Source: Streptomycetaceae bacterium
GTDB taxonomy: Bacteria; Actinomycetota; Actinomycetes; Nanopelagicales; Nanopelagicaceae
Direction of reading: 5' to 3'
NCBI GenBank assembly: GCA_007279945.1
Contig: QYPG01000001.1
Location: 1 to 64,000, forward strand
DNA: 64,000 nucleotides
The number at the start of each line of letters is the position of its first letter. Position 1 is the stretch's first letter. The position numbers and the translations under genes are program-made. The notes under the pieces are model-generated. The model was given only the letters and a program-made list of their open reading frames with translations, was not told where the DNA came from and did not search any database. Shown here one piece after another: positions 1-8,272 of the stretch.

Positions 1-54
1 CCCGATGATTCACGTTTAGCGGCAGAACTACTTATCTCACGTGCGAATATCTGA
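1..54 (+). CDS. 3' end of an unidentified CDS (partial)
   Basis: Frame 1 is open from the window edge and ends at TGA 52-54, giving a 17-residue tail (PDDSRLAAELLISRANI). The other two frames have stops within the first 20 bases. It would overlap the next gene by 14 bases. Too short to identify; it may simply be non-coding. Confidence 0.35.
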   Translation, partial: PDDSRLAAELLISRANI

Positions 55-235
55 TCTGCGTGAGCGTATAACGCTCTCATTTGGTGTGGGCTCACATTTT
101 CCTTTTGACATTACGATATCAGAGCTTGGAAGTCGCAGCGTTAATCAAGCACTTGCAGATGGTTTTGAACCGCAGGATATTTGGCGCGCTGTATGTAAAG
201 AACATCCCAAAGAGACTGAAAAGCATAGGTTCTAA
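41..235 (+). CDS. DUF3046 family small protein
   Basis: A 64-residue protein of unknown function with the DUF3046 pattern: a short amphipathic N-terminus, then a conserved core with ELGSRSVNQALADG and the WRAVC motif near residues 47-51. The family is actinobacterial and normally lies directly before recA (for example Rv2738c in Mycobacterium tuberculosis). Here recA is about 8 kb away on the same strand. The start is GTG at 41; an in-frame stop at 17-19 limits any extension. The next gene starts 2 bases after the stop, so the two are probably co-transcribed. Confidence 0.85.
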   Translation: MRISDLRERITLSFGVGSHFPFDITISELGSRSVNQALADGFEPQDIWRAVCKEHPKETEKHRF

Positions 236-237
236 AT

Positions 238-1032
238 ATGAAGCTCGCTACAACAATTACACAAACAAGTGATTCGCATCCGCCACTAGTTCTCATTCAC
301 GGACTTGGTTCTGCAGCAACAGCATTTAAACCGATAGTTTCCAATCTCTCACAATCTTTTCGCGTTATCACGGTTGATCTTCCGGGGCACGGACAAAGCC
401 CTTTGATCCAAGGTTTAGCTATGGATCCACAGTCACTTGGCAGAGCCATCTTTGACACTATTGATAGTGAGTATGGGATCGCGCAGTTTCATGTAGTTGG
501 TAACTCTTTAGGTGGATGGATAGCGCTGGAAATGGCGGCGGAACAACCTGGTCGCATTACATCCCTTACAGGCCTTGCGCCAGCAGGATTATGGGTGCAA
601 CCAGCATCGGGACGTTTGCCAAGTGAGGCACGTTCCTTTTATTTAGCAAAGGCTTTGAAGCCATTTGTGAAAGTGGGATTGCGTGCAAAGGTTTTGCGAA
701 AAATTGGTTTTGCAAGTGTGAGCCCACAATGGCAAGAGTTAAGTTATGAGATGTGTTATGACGCAAGCATGGCCATGGGAAACTGCACGGGATATTTTCC
801 CGCGTGGGATGGCATGTTAGGTCGGCGCTTTGATTCATCAGTCGATAGTTCGGTTCCGGTAACTATACTTTTTGGCGATACTGATAACACTTTGCCTTAC
901 CCAAACTCACAAGAGCGTTCGTTAGCACCATCGCACAGTACGTGGTTAGTAATCGATCAGTGTGGTCATGCGCCAATGTGGGATCACCCCGATTTAATCG
1001 TAAAGATTATTAAACAGACTAGCGGGCAATAA
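238..1032 (+). CDS. alpha/beta-fold hydrolase
   Basis: A 264-residue alpha/beta hydrolase. The oxyanion-hole HG is at residues 21-22, the nucleophile elbow GNSLGG has Ser90, the acid is probably Asp214 or Asp216 (GDTD), and the catalytic His is His244 (GHAPMWDHP). No signal peptide or membrane segment, so cytoplasmic. The substrate cannot be read from sequence; esterase, lactonase or C-C hydrolase are all possible. ATG lies 2 bases after the DUF3046 stop, suggesting translational coupling. The 3' end overlaps the convergent YaaA-like gene by 14 bases. Confidence 0.85.
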   Translation: MKLATTITQTSDSHPPLVLIHGLGSAATAFKPIVSNLSQSFRVITVDLPGHGQSPLIQGLAMDPQSLGRAIFDTIDSEYGIAQFHVVGNSLGGWIALEMAAEQPGRITSLTGLAPAGLWVQPASGRLPSEARSFYLAKALKPFVKVGLRAKVLRKIGFASVSPQWQELSYEMCYDASMAMGNCTGYFPAWDGMLGRRFDSSVDSSVPVTILFGDTDNTLPYPNSQERSLAPSHSTWLVIDQCGHAPMWDHPDLIVKIIKQTSGQ

Positions 1033-1564
1033 CCTCTAACTCCCAAGGTGATTTATCGGTTGCACCAATCAGTTTGCATTGAAAGTGACGTGAAATAATC
1101 TCAAAGAGTTCGTGGGGATTTGTAGGTGAAATATCCTCAAGCAGGGTTCGCGTTACTTCACCGCGCGTTTTCTTTGACATATGAGTAATTACTTTTTTCA
1201 CTCCATCGACTTCGGTAAAGACCTTTATATCGACACACTTACTAAATGGGGCAGTCCATACGCCTTGATAGGTTGACGAGCGGCAATCCACTATGAGTGA
1301 AGGTGACATAGCCTCCAGATAATCCGTTACAGGTTTGCGCATCAATTTGTTATTGATTTTTTGCTTGTAAGGCGCGATGAGGTCCAAAGGTTTTAGAACT
1401 CCATATTTAGCTGAGATTATCGCAATCGATTGTTGTCCGCGCTCTTGGGCCGCAGAATTAAGCGAAGCCCAATCCAAGGCCTTATAGAGCACGCCGGTAT
1501 AGACATTGATTGCAGAACCGGGATCGGCCGCTTTTTTCTCACTTGGCGGTAGCAGGATAAGCAC
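1019..1564 (-). CDS. yaaA: YaaA/DUF328 family peroxide-stress protein
   Basis: The N-terminus MLILLPPSEKK and the internal SAKYGVLKPLDLIAPY, VDCRSSTYQG and KKTRGEVTR stretches are the YaaA (DUF328, PF03883) pattern. In E. coli YaaA limits free iron and damage during peroxide stress and binds DNA. This copy is 181 residues, clearly shorter than the roughly 258 of E. coli, as in many actinobacterial members. The start is GTG. A CATACT hexamer (1571-1576) ends 6 bases before it and could be the -10 of a leaderless transcript. Confidence 0.85.
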   Translation of the reverse strand: MLILLPPSEKKAADPGSAINVYTGVLYKALDWASLNSAAQERGQQSIAIISAKYGVLKPLDLIAPYKQKINNKLMRKPVTDYLEAMSPSLIVDCRSSTYQGVWTAPFSKCVDIKVFTEVDGVKKVITHMSKKTRGEVTRTLLEDISPTNPHELFEIISRHFQCKLIGATDKSPWELEVIAR

Positions 1565-1591
1565 TGGGTAAGTATGGGGCCTTACTGCCTA

Positions 1592-2590
1592 TTATTTGTC
1601 AATCGATGAGACTTTACGGCCCGATCGCTTGAATGCTTCAATCAAAATATAGCTATCGAGGGCGTTAATTCCTTTGACTTTGTTACCTAACTCTTCAAGA
1701 TAGGCATTGAGATCTTTTCGATTGGTCATGGTCACTTCACTTAATATTTGATAGTCACCAGATATGGTCGCCAGGTATCGCACGCGATTATCAAGGATTA
1801 TTTCTTCGGCAATGCGTGAAACATCGGCTGGCGCGCACTTGATCCAGAGCCAACATTCAACGCTAAAACCTATTGAGGCCGGATTAACAACTGCGTGAAT
1901 CGAAAGAGCGCCGGAGTCTAATAACTGAGCGGTTTTTCGCCGAGCAGTTGGTTCAGTTAAACCGCAGGCGCGAGCTATCTGATCAAACGTGGCTCGACCA
2001 TTCTTTGATAACGTCTCTAGAATCAGTTGGTCATCGGCTAGAAGTTCAATCTCTTTAATTGGACGCGGAAGGCGATCGACAATAATTTTCGCTCGCTCGG
2101 CATCGGTAAGAATTCCTGGGTTCCACTGGGCGGCAGTTCGATAATACTTAAGACAGCCGTAAGTAGTGGAGTTAACAACTCCCGGGATTCCAGGAATAAC
2201 GTTGAGCATAATATTTGTGATAACTGCAGTGCTTCCAAAAATCTCAGCTAAACACTCATTGCCACCTGTTGTGAGGTAGACAAAGATGCTTTCATCAAGG
2301 TTGGCCATCGCCGTTGCAACGATGGTGTTCATGCCAGGTGCACACGTAATACGAACGATCATCGCCTCCTTACGGGCTAGGGCGCCGCGCTCAATTAATC
2401 CGGTGACTTGAATCGCACCTTGGGCCAGTAACTCTTGGCCGCGCCGTGAGACGGTTCGATCTGGCAGCGCCAATACATCGGCGATCGTTGAAAATGGTGC
2501 GCGGCCATCAACCTGCAGATAGCCGATAATTCTGCGATCGATCTCGTCTAATTCGTCATTCATAGCCATAAGTTTGGCGATTTCCGTCAT
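1592..2590 (-). CDS. Lrp/AsnC-family regulator with two tandem units
   Basis: A 332-residue protein made of two Lrp/AsnC units: a helix-turn-helix near residues 13-60 followed by a ligand-binding RAM-like half, then a second helix-turn-helix near 185-235 (LSKNGRATFDQIARACGL) and a second ligand half to the C-terminus. Typical Lrp proteins are about 150 residues with one unit, so this is a fused pseudo-dimer. It is divergent from the polyamine-type ABC operon with only an 81-base gap and is the obvious candidate regulator of that operon; this is inference from position. The upstream start was kept; ATGs at codons 8 and 10 are alternatives. Confidence 0.88.
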   Translation of the reverse strand: MTEIAKLMAMNDELDEIDRRIIGYLQVDGRAPFSTIADVLALPDRTVSRRGQELLAQGAIQVTGLIERGALARKEAMIVRITCAPGMNTIVATAMANLDESIFVYLTTGGNECLAEIFGSTAVITNIMLNVIPGIPGVVNSTTYGCLKYYRTAAQWNPGILTDAERAKIIVDRLPRPIKEIELLADDQLILETLSKNGRATFDQIARACGLTEPTARRKTAQLLDSGALSIHAVVNPASIGFSVECWLWIKCAPADVSRIAEEIILDNRVRYLATISGDYQILSEVTMTNRKDLNAYLEELGNKVKGINALDSYILIEAFKRSGRKVSSIDK

Positions 2591-2671
2591 CTCGTGTCAA
2601 GTATTGCAATTGATGACTGTCTGTGTGAATCTCCTCTCATTCATTGAAATATCTAGCCAAAGGTGGAGCAC
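2591..2671. promoter_or_regulatory. divergent promoter region, Lrp-type gene / potABCD-like operon
   Basis: An 81-base gap between divergent genes must hold both promoters. It contains a perfect 8-base palindrome ATTGCAAT (2603-2610) that could be an Lrp/AsnC operator. The start of the + strand gene is set by AAAGGTGG (2658-2665) upstream of ATG 2672. The operator call is speculative. Confidence 0.35.
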
Positions 2672-3742
2672 ATGGTTGATGACAGCGGGTGGGCCGACCT
2701 TGTCATCTCAGGGGTCTCAAAGAGCTTTAGAGATCCTAAAGGCGCCGAAGTAAAGGCCTTGGCCGAGGTCTCTTTGAATATTCCATCGGGGGAGTTTGTC
2801 GTTCTTTTAGGTCCTTCAGGATGTGGAAAGACAACGCTGCTGCGCAGTATCGCCGGCTTTGAAAAAATAGATGCGGGCTATATCAATTTGGGTGGTACCA
2901 GAATCGATCTGTTGCCACCACACAAACGTCCAGTAAATACTGTTTTTCAAAGTTACGCCCTGTTTCCACATATGACGGTGGCAGAGAATATTAGTTTTGG
3001 TCTTGAGAATGAAAAAATCGAAAAGCGAGAGATTAAATCGCGGGTTGCCGAAGTATTAGAGCTCGTTGAAATGAGAGCGCTATCAGAGCGCAAGCCTTCG
3101 CAAATGTCGGGTGGACAGCAGCAACGCGCAGCTCTTGCACGAGCGCTGGCCAAAAAACCTAAAGTCCTTCTACTAGATGAACCATTAGCTGCATTAGATT
3201 TGAAATTACGAAAGACAATGCAGATTGAGCTCAAGCGAATTCATAGAGCAACTGGCACAACATTTCTCTTTGTAACACATGATCAAAATGAGGCTATGGC
3301 ATTAGGTGATCGCATTGCAGTCTTTAATAGCGGTCAACTTGTTCAAGTCGGAACACCATTTGAAATCTATACAGCGCCAACAACTGAATTCGTTGCCAAC
3401 TTTATTGGCGAATCAACCGTCTTGACTGGATCAATAGATTCACGCACATTTACAGGTGAGGGCGTGAAAATACAGCAGATCCCCAATCAGATTGCAGATG
3501 GGTCTGCAAAAAAGATAATTATTCGTCCCGAAGCTTTCTCATTGTTTAGTGGTAAGAACTCAGTCGGACAACTTCGAATCAAAGAGATTATCTTCGCAGG
3601 CGATGCGCTGGAAGTTTTATTGGCCAGCAGCACTGGCCATGAAGTAAGAGTTAAATCAGATGTTTCGATTCTCGCTCAGTTAAGTGTTGGCAACGAGGTC
3701 GAACTATTTGTGGATGCGGCACAGATTGGCCAGATCAACTAA
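2672..3742 (+). CDS. potA: polyamine-type ABC transporter ATP-binding protein (PotA-like)
   Basis: The ATPase that powers the transporter encoded by the next three genes. Walker A GPSGCGKTT is near residues 47-55, the signature SGGQQQRAALARAL near 143-156 and Walker B LLLDEP follows directly. A C-terminal TOBE-like domain (about 240-356) matches PotA/CysA-type ATPases that feed the spermidine/putrescine family. The start is ATG 2672, because the Shine-Dalgarno AAAGGTGG would overlap the in-frame GTG at 2663. Amine substrate specificity is inferred from the whole operon. Confidence 0.9.
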   Translation: MVDDSGWADLVISGVSKSFRDPKGAEVKALAEVSLNIPSGEFVVLLGPSGCGKTTLLRSIAGFEKIDAGYINLGGTRIDLLPPHKRPVNTVFQSYALFPHMTVAENISFGLENEKIEKREIKSRVAEVLELVEMRALSERKPSQMSGGQQQRAALARALAKKPKVLLLDEPLAALDLKLRKTMQIELKRIHRATGTTFLFVTHDQNEAMALGDRIAVFNSGQLVQVGTPFEIYTAPTTEFVANFIGESTVLTGSIDSRTFTGEGVKIQQIPNQIADGSAKKIIIRPEAFSLFSGKNSVGQLRIKEIIFAGDALEVLLASSTGHEVRVKSDVSILAQLSVGNEVELFVDAAQIGQIN

Positions 3743-4621
3743 ATGAGGATTCCAGTTCGCTCAAAGCGAGAGCCAGGCATATATGGACCGAATGCCGTCT
3801 CCTTTCCTGCTTATGTAACTGGATTCTTCTTAGTAGGCATGCCGCTCGTTGTAATAACGATTTTCTCATTTTTATCACGCGGTGATTTTGGGTCTGGTGT
3901 TATTCGCAAATTTACGCTGGAAGCTTACAGAACCGTATTTTTTGAAACTGATTTGATGGGCAATAGCTCATTTAATTTCACCTACCTACACATAATTGGC
4001 CGTTCAGTTCTACTGGCATTTACTGTCACTCTCATCTGCTTAATAGTGGGCATCCCAACGGCAATCTGGATTGCGCTGCAGAAGAAATCAACCCAGAGAG
4101 TTTTGATCGCACTTGTAACGATTCCATTTTGGGTCAATGTTCTGGCACGGACATATGCCTGGATGCTACTTCTCTCAGAGGGCGGGTTATTCGACAAGCT
4201 GGGTTCACCAGTGTTGCTCTACACCTCATGGGCAACCTTCATCGGACTTACATATGCATTTCTACCGTTTATGGTGCTGCCCATTTATGCATCGGCAGAG
4301 AAGCTAGATCGAAGTATTTTGGAGGCCGCCTTTGACTTAGGTGCATCAGGATGGCGCGTTTTAATTCGCATCGTCATTCCAATGATTCGCTTTGGAATCT
4401 TTGCCGGAATTGCCATTGTCTTTATCCCAGCCCTAGGCGCATATGTTCAACCGGCGCTATTGGGTGGAAATAAAGTGATGCTGATCGGCAGTTTAATTAA
4501 CGATCAGTTTGGTGAGTCTCGTAACTGGCCAGTGGGATCTGCCCTAGCCGTCTTGCTCCTTGCTATGACCGGATTAATTTTGCTGAGCACCAGACGTCGC
4601 AAACTGGAGTTTGCATCATGA
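3743..4621 (+). CDS. potB: ABC transporter permease (PotB-like)
   Basis: A 292-residue inner-membrane permease with about six hydrophobic segments and the EAA loop that docks the ATPase (EAAFDLGASGWRV, about residues 194-206). It belongs to the spermidine/putrescine PotB type. The start codon follows the PotA stop with no gap, and its own stop overlaps the next start by 4 bases (ATGA), so the genes form one translational unit. Confidence 0.9.
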   Translation: MRIPVRSKREPGIYGPNAVSFPAYVTGFFLVGMPLVVITIFSFLSRGDFGSGVIRKFTLEAYRTVFFETDLMGNSSFNFTYLHIIGRSVLLAFTVTLICLIVGIPTAIWIALQKKSTQRVLIALVTIPFWVNVLARTYAWMLLLSEGGLFDKLGSPVLLYTSWATFIGLTYAFLPFMVLPIYASAEKLDRSILEAAFDLGASGWRVLIRIVIPMIRFGIFAGIAIVFIPALGAYVQPALLGGNKVMLIGSLINDQFGESRNWPVGSALAVLLLAMTGLILLSTRRRKLEFAS

Positions 4622-5433
4622 GGCAACGGGCATGGAGTGTTTCTAATCTACCCATAATCCGACCAATGGGAGTCTCCAGCTTAATTTTTCTGTACCTACC
4701 TCTCTTAACGGTTTTGATTTTTGCCTTCAATAAATCTGAGGATGCAACTACCTGGGGTGGCTTTTCTACCCGATGGTTCAGCACTATCTTGGACAACACT
4801 GATTTGATTCGCTCAGCCAAGGTTTCACTCTCCATCGCGATTCCTTGCGCATTAATCGCAGCGATGATCGCCGCGGGCCTTGCAATTGGAATGGGACGGG
4901 CAACAGGTTCAGTTCAAAATGTCTTAAGAGCCCTTGTCAACGCGCCGCTTGTACTTCCAGAAATAGTTACATCAGTTGGAACTCTTGCATTCTTTTCACA
5001 AGTTGGCATACCGCTTCGCTATGGCTCGCTGCTCTTTGCCCACGTTGTTATGTGCGTGCCATTTGCCTTCTTGCCCATACGATCCAGACTCCGCGATTTT
5101 GATGAAAATATCTTCGAAGCTGCCAGAGACTTAGGAGCGAGCTCATTTCGTGTAATGACAAAGATATCTATTCCGCTGTTGATTCCTGCATTACTTTCCA
5201 GCGGCCTGCTCTCGTTCATCATCAGTATGGATGATTTTTTAACCTCGCTCTTTGTCTCTGGCCCAGAGACAACGACGTTACCGATCTACATATTTGGGCT
5301 CTTAAAACTGGGCGCAAGTCCAGAAGTAAACGTAATAGCCGCGCTATTGCTAATAATCCCAACCCTGGGCTTATTAGTGGGAATCACATGGACAGCAACA
5401 AGGAGGAGAAGCAATGAAGCTAGACATCAGTAA
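4618..5433 (+). CDS. potC: ABC transporter permease (PotC-like)
   Basis: The second permease, 271 residues, with about six membrane segments and an EAA loop (EAARDLGASSFRV). It pairs with the PotB-like protein to form the channel. The SMDDFLTSLFVSGP region resembles PotC proteins. ATG 4618 overlaps the previous stop, and the 3' end overlaps the binding-protein gene by 20 bases. Confidence 0.9.
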   Translation: MRQRAWSVSNLPIIRPMGVSSLIFLYLPLLTVLIFAFNKSEDATTWGGFSTRWFSTILDNTDLIRSAKVSLSIAIPCALIAAMIAAGLAIGMGRATGSVQNVLRALVNAPLVLPEIVTSVGTLAFFSQVGIPLRYGSLLFAHVVMCVPFAFLPIRSRLRDFDENIFEAARDLGASSFRVMTKISIPLLIPALLSSGLLSFIISMDDFLTSLFVSGPETTTLPIYIFGLLKLGASPEVNVIAALLLIIPTLGLLVGITWTATRRRSNEARHQ

Positions 5434-6523
5434 AATCACAATGGGTCACCGAAAGCGTTTGTCGATTATCGGCGTAGCTGCAGCGGTCTCGCTACTTGTT
5501 GGAATTGCGGTTCCACAGGCACAGGCAGCTGTTGGATATCCGAAGAAGCCAGTTGGAACCGAATTAAATCTATACAACTGGAGTAATTACATTGACCCAG
5601 CACTATTGAAGCGCTTTACCGCTGAAACCGGTATCAATGTAAATCTCGGTGTTTACGAGAGCAATGCTCAAATGTTGGCAAAGCTAGAAGCCGGTGCACG
5701 TGGATACGACATTATCGTTCCAACCGACTACATGGTTCAGATCATGGCTAAGAAGGGCTTACTACAACGTATTAAGCGCACCACATTTCCTAACGGTGCA
5801 AATCTAAAGGCAGAGTTTGCTAACCCATACTTTGACCAAGGACGCAGTTACACGATTCCTTACCTCCATGGACTAACAGGCTTTGGGTACTTAAAGGACA
5901 AGGTCACAACAAATCCAACGACATGGAAAGAGTTCTTTGCAGCTATTCCGTCTTACCCAGGTAAGACAACGATTTTTGATGACAAAAAAGAGGTCATCGA
6001 TGCTGCACTTCGTTCAATGGGATACAAGCCATGTACAAAGAGTGTTGTTCAGCTTCAAGCTGTTCAGGATTTGATCAAGTCGATCAAGCCTAACTTGAAC
6101 ACAATCGCAAGCTCTGGAAACATCGGTCGTTTATCATCTGGAACATCTGTTCTTTTGATGATGTACAACGGTGCAACATACAAAGCCAAGCTTGCTAATC
6201 CAAATGTTGTCTTTGTTTATCCAAAAGATGGTTTGCCACTATGGCAGGACAACTTTGCAATTCCAGTTGGCGCTAAGAATGTTGATAACGCCAAGATATT
6301 CCTAAACTGGATGATGGATCCAAAGAACATTGCGCAGGCTTCAAACTGGGCCGGCTATAACAATGGAATCACAGGATCAGACAAGTACCTATTAGATGCT
6401 ATGCAGGCAGATACTGCCTTTACACCAACGGCTGCACAGATGTCGCTAGGTGTTGCTATGGCTCCATGTTCAACTGCCGTCAATGACCTTTACACAAAGG
6501 TTTGGACTGCATTTAAGGGATAA
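5414..6523 (+). CDS. potD: extracellular polyamine-binding protein (PotD-like)
   Basis: A 369-residue solute-binding protein. The signal peptide has basic residues near 13-15, a hydrophobic core at about 17-31 and a likely AQA cleavage site near 36-38. There is no lipobox Cys, unlike many Gram-positive binding proteins, so how it is retained at the cell surface is unclear. The mature start with ELNLYNWSNYIDP is characteristic of PotD/PotF. A strong Shine-Dalgarno AGGAGG precedes ATG 5414 inside the end of potC, so it can be translated at a high level. A strong terminator follows directly. Confidence 0.92.
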   Translation: MKLDISKITMGHRKRLSIIGVAAAVSLLVGIAVPQAQAAVGYPKKPVGTELNLYNWSNYIDPALLKRFTAETGINVNLGVYESNAQMLAKLEAGARGYDIIVPTDYMVQIMAKKGLLQRIKRTTFPNGANLKAEFANPYFDQGRSYTIPYLHGLTGFGYLKDKVTTNPTTWKEFFAAIPSYPGKTTIFDDKKEVIDAALRSMGYKPCTKSVVQLQAVQDLIKSIKPNLNTIASSGNIGRLSSGTSVLLMMYNGATYKAKLANPNVVFVYPKDGLPLWQDNFAIPVGAKNVDNAKIFLNWMMDPKNIAQASNWAGYNNGITGSDKYLLDAMQADTAFTPTAAQMSLGVAMAPCSTAVNDLYTKVWTAFKG

Positions 6524-6531
6524 GAAAATAC

Positions 6532-6580
6532 TTTGTGCGGCGCCTCGGATCGAGGGTTGAGGCGCCGCACAAATTTTCTC
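6532..6580 (+). terminator. intrinsic terminator after the potABCD-like operon
   Basis: A perfect 15-base-pair stem, TTTGTGCGGCGCCTC (6532-6546) pairing with 6559-6573, closes a 12-base loop and is followed by TTTTCTC. It starts 9 bases after the potD-like stop. Flanking A and T runs could make it work in both directions. Confidence 0.9.
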
Positions 6581-6614
6581 CACATGTACTGACCCCCGCA
6601 ACTAATTTAGGAAG

Positions 6615-6620
6615 TAGGTT
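6615..6620 (+). promoter_or_regulatory. -10 element of a probable leaderless promoter
   Basis: TAGGTT ends 6 bases before GTG 6627. This spacing puts the transcription start at or next to the start codon. An AGGAAG 12 bases upstream is too distant for a normal Shine-Dalgarno. Confidence 0.5.
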
Positions 6621-6626
6621 TTCTTC

Positions 6627-7796
6627 GTGCTGACCGATGGCAGAAATCAATTCAACAGCGCTGATATCACGCTGGATAATTGGAAGGATTTCCCTTATAG
6701 CACGCATACTTTTCAGAATGTTTCAGAGTTGATTCCTATCGAAAAGATAGATGGTTCAAGCAATACACTCTTGCCACGTGAGATTAAAGAGTCGATCTTG
6801 TCAGAGAGTTACACAATTCTTGGCCAGCTCACGAGCGCTAAGGAGTTTTTGAAAGAGTCCTACACGGATGCCCTCTTAATCTGTGAGAGCGGCCGGGTTG
6901 TCTCTGAGTATTACGCCAATGAGATGACTATGTTATCCCCACATCTAACTTTCTCGGTGAGCAAATCAATCACAGGTATCGTTGCAGGAAAAGTTCTTAA
7001 GAATTTCGATCTCAATTCAGATACTAATATTTCTGACATCCTTGATGGAACCGCAGGCGGGGCCTATGCCGATGCCACGATTCGTCATTTACTTGATATG
7101 ACAGTGAGTTTAGATTTCGATGAGAGTTACGCCAGTAAAGAAGGCGTTTACGCCAGATATCGCCAAGCGATGCTATGGATGCCTAGATTTGGTGATTCGG
7201 AGTTTTCAGATGAAGACCTAGCAAAATTTATCCTCAGTCTTCCTAAAGGCCCAGATGAGCATGGCTTTACATTCTCATATAAATCTCCCAATGCAGATTT
7301 ACTAGGACTAGTTTTAGAGAAAATCTCCGGCCTTCCATTGGCTCAGTTGATCTCTGAAGAGCTTTGGATGCCACTTGGTTGCGGACCGGCGACAATTACA
7401 ATTGATAGCAAGAAAATGGCACGTACGGCAGGTGGACTTAGCTGTTCGATTCAAGATTTAGTCATGGTTGGTGAACTGATGCGCAGTGGTGGAATTCATG
7501 GCGGGGCTGCATTACTTAATCCCATGTGGGTCGTTGATACATTTACTGGCGGCGACAAAGCGGTGTGGTCGCGCGGGGAGTTTGCAGATAGTTTTCCCGA
7601 TGGCAGCTATCGCAACCAGTGGTATGCAATAGGTGAGGGCGTTTTGTGCGCCATTGGTATTCATGGTCAGTGGATTTATATTGATGCCGCTAAAGAGATA
7701 GTCATTGCAAAGTTCTCATGCCAGCCAAAGGCCGATGATGATGATTTAGATCGTAAAACCCTTGATTTCTTTAGGGGAGTTGCTAACGGTTTTTAA
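6627..7796 (+). CDS. serine hydrolase, class C beta-lactamase / NylB-like family
   Basis: A 389-residue cytoplasmic member of the beta-lactamase-like fold. The SxxK motif is Ser110-Val-Ser-Lys113 (TFSVSKSITG), and a Tyr within FSYKSPNADLLG (Tyr218) fits the YxN-type second motif. The SIQDLVMVGELMRSGG region resembles 6-aminohexanoate-dimer hydrolases (NylB) and esterases of this fold. No signal peptide is visible, so it is not a classical secreted penicillinase. It acts on amide or ester bonds, substrate unknown. Its end overlaps a convergent GH31 remnant by 14 bases. Confidence 0.85.
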   Translation: MLTDGRNQFNSADITLDNWKDFPYSTHTFQNVSELIPIEKIDGSSNTLLPREIKESILSESYTILGQLTSAKEFLKESYTDALLICESGRVVSEYYANEMTMLSPHLTFSVSKSITGIVAGKVLKNFDLNSDTNISDILDGTAGGAYADATIRHLLDMTVSLDFDESYASKEGVYARYRQAMLWMPRFGDSEFSDEDLAKFILSLPKGPDEHGFTFSYKSPNADLLGLVLEKISGLPLAQLISEELWMPLGCGPATITIDSKKMARTAGGLSCSIQDLVMVGELMRSGGIHGGAALLNPMWVVDTFTGGDKAVWSRGEFADSFPDGSYRNQWYAIGEGVLCAIGIHGQWIYIDAAKEIVIAKFSCQPKADDDDLDRKTLDFFRGVANGF

Positions 7797-8061
7797 TCTC
7801 ATCGGCACGATCTTTGAGAATGAATGCTGGTATTTGGTCTAATGGGGCCGGTACTTGCACCCACTGCTCCCCAGAGAATTCTTCATCGTTCCAAAAACTA
7901 ACCCACTCTCCCTTGGGTAAATAAATATTCTGAGTAAGTGCCCCTGGCTGTGTAACGGGGGCGACGAGAATGCTTGTCCCGAGCATATATTCTGATGGCA
8001 CAGACCAAATCTCTGGATCATCGTAAAAATCAAAAAATAGCCCAGCCATCAATGGGCGACA
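7783..8061 (-). pseudogene. GH31 alpha-glucosidase/xylosidase remnant
   Basis: About 90 codons match the late catalytic and proximal C-terminal part of GH31 glycosidases: a RPL-like lead-in, FFDFYDDPEIW, YMLGTSILVAPVTQPGA, IYLPKGEWVSFW and the APLDQIPAFI motif. Full GH31 enzymes are about 650-800 residues. Here an in-frame TGA (8065-8067) lies just beyond the homologous part, and the usual C-terminal domain after the IPxF motif is missing, since the stop falls inside the end of the neighbouring serine-hydrolase gene. The fragment is bounded on one side by that gene and on the other by the recA control region, so it looks like the remains of a deletion. Confidence 0.8.
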
Positions 8062-8094
8062 CGCTCACATCTGTCAGTGGCACCTGCTACCTTT

Positions 8095-8108
8095 CGAACA
8101 GGTGTTCG
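8095..8108. promoter_or_regulatory. LexA (SOS) box of recA
   Basis: CGAACAGGTGTTCG matches the actinobacterial/Gram-positive LexA operator CGAAC-N4-GTTCG with perfect half-sites. It lies 165 bases before the recA start. A TATTCT hexamer at 8111-8116 could be the -10 of the controlled promoter. Confidence 0.85.
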
Positions 8109-8272
8109 GTTATTCTTATGCCTGTACAACCAGAGCGGTTCCATTGTCCGTCCGTAGCACTGCCCACAACTGCCCACAAGCACAGTGGAAGTAAGCGCGG
8201 TCCGTCGGTGGGTCTCCGTACCTTCTGGGCCAGACCCCAAACGTCACACGACGTTCTATCGAAAGGAATGAA
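8109..8272 (+). other. recA leader region
   Basis: About 160 bases without a convincing gene. It has an imperfect direct repeat (ACTGCCCACA, near 8159-8177), a possible hairpin with GGGTCT (8210-8215) and AGACCC (8232-8237) arms, and a second inverted repeat AACGT-N6-ACGTT (8240-8255) 6 bases before the recA Shine-Dalgarno AAAGGA (8262-8267). It may be a structured 5' UTR; function unknown. Confidence 0.4.
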
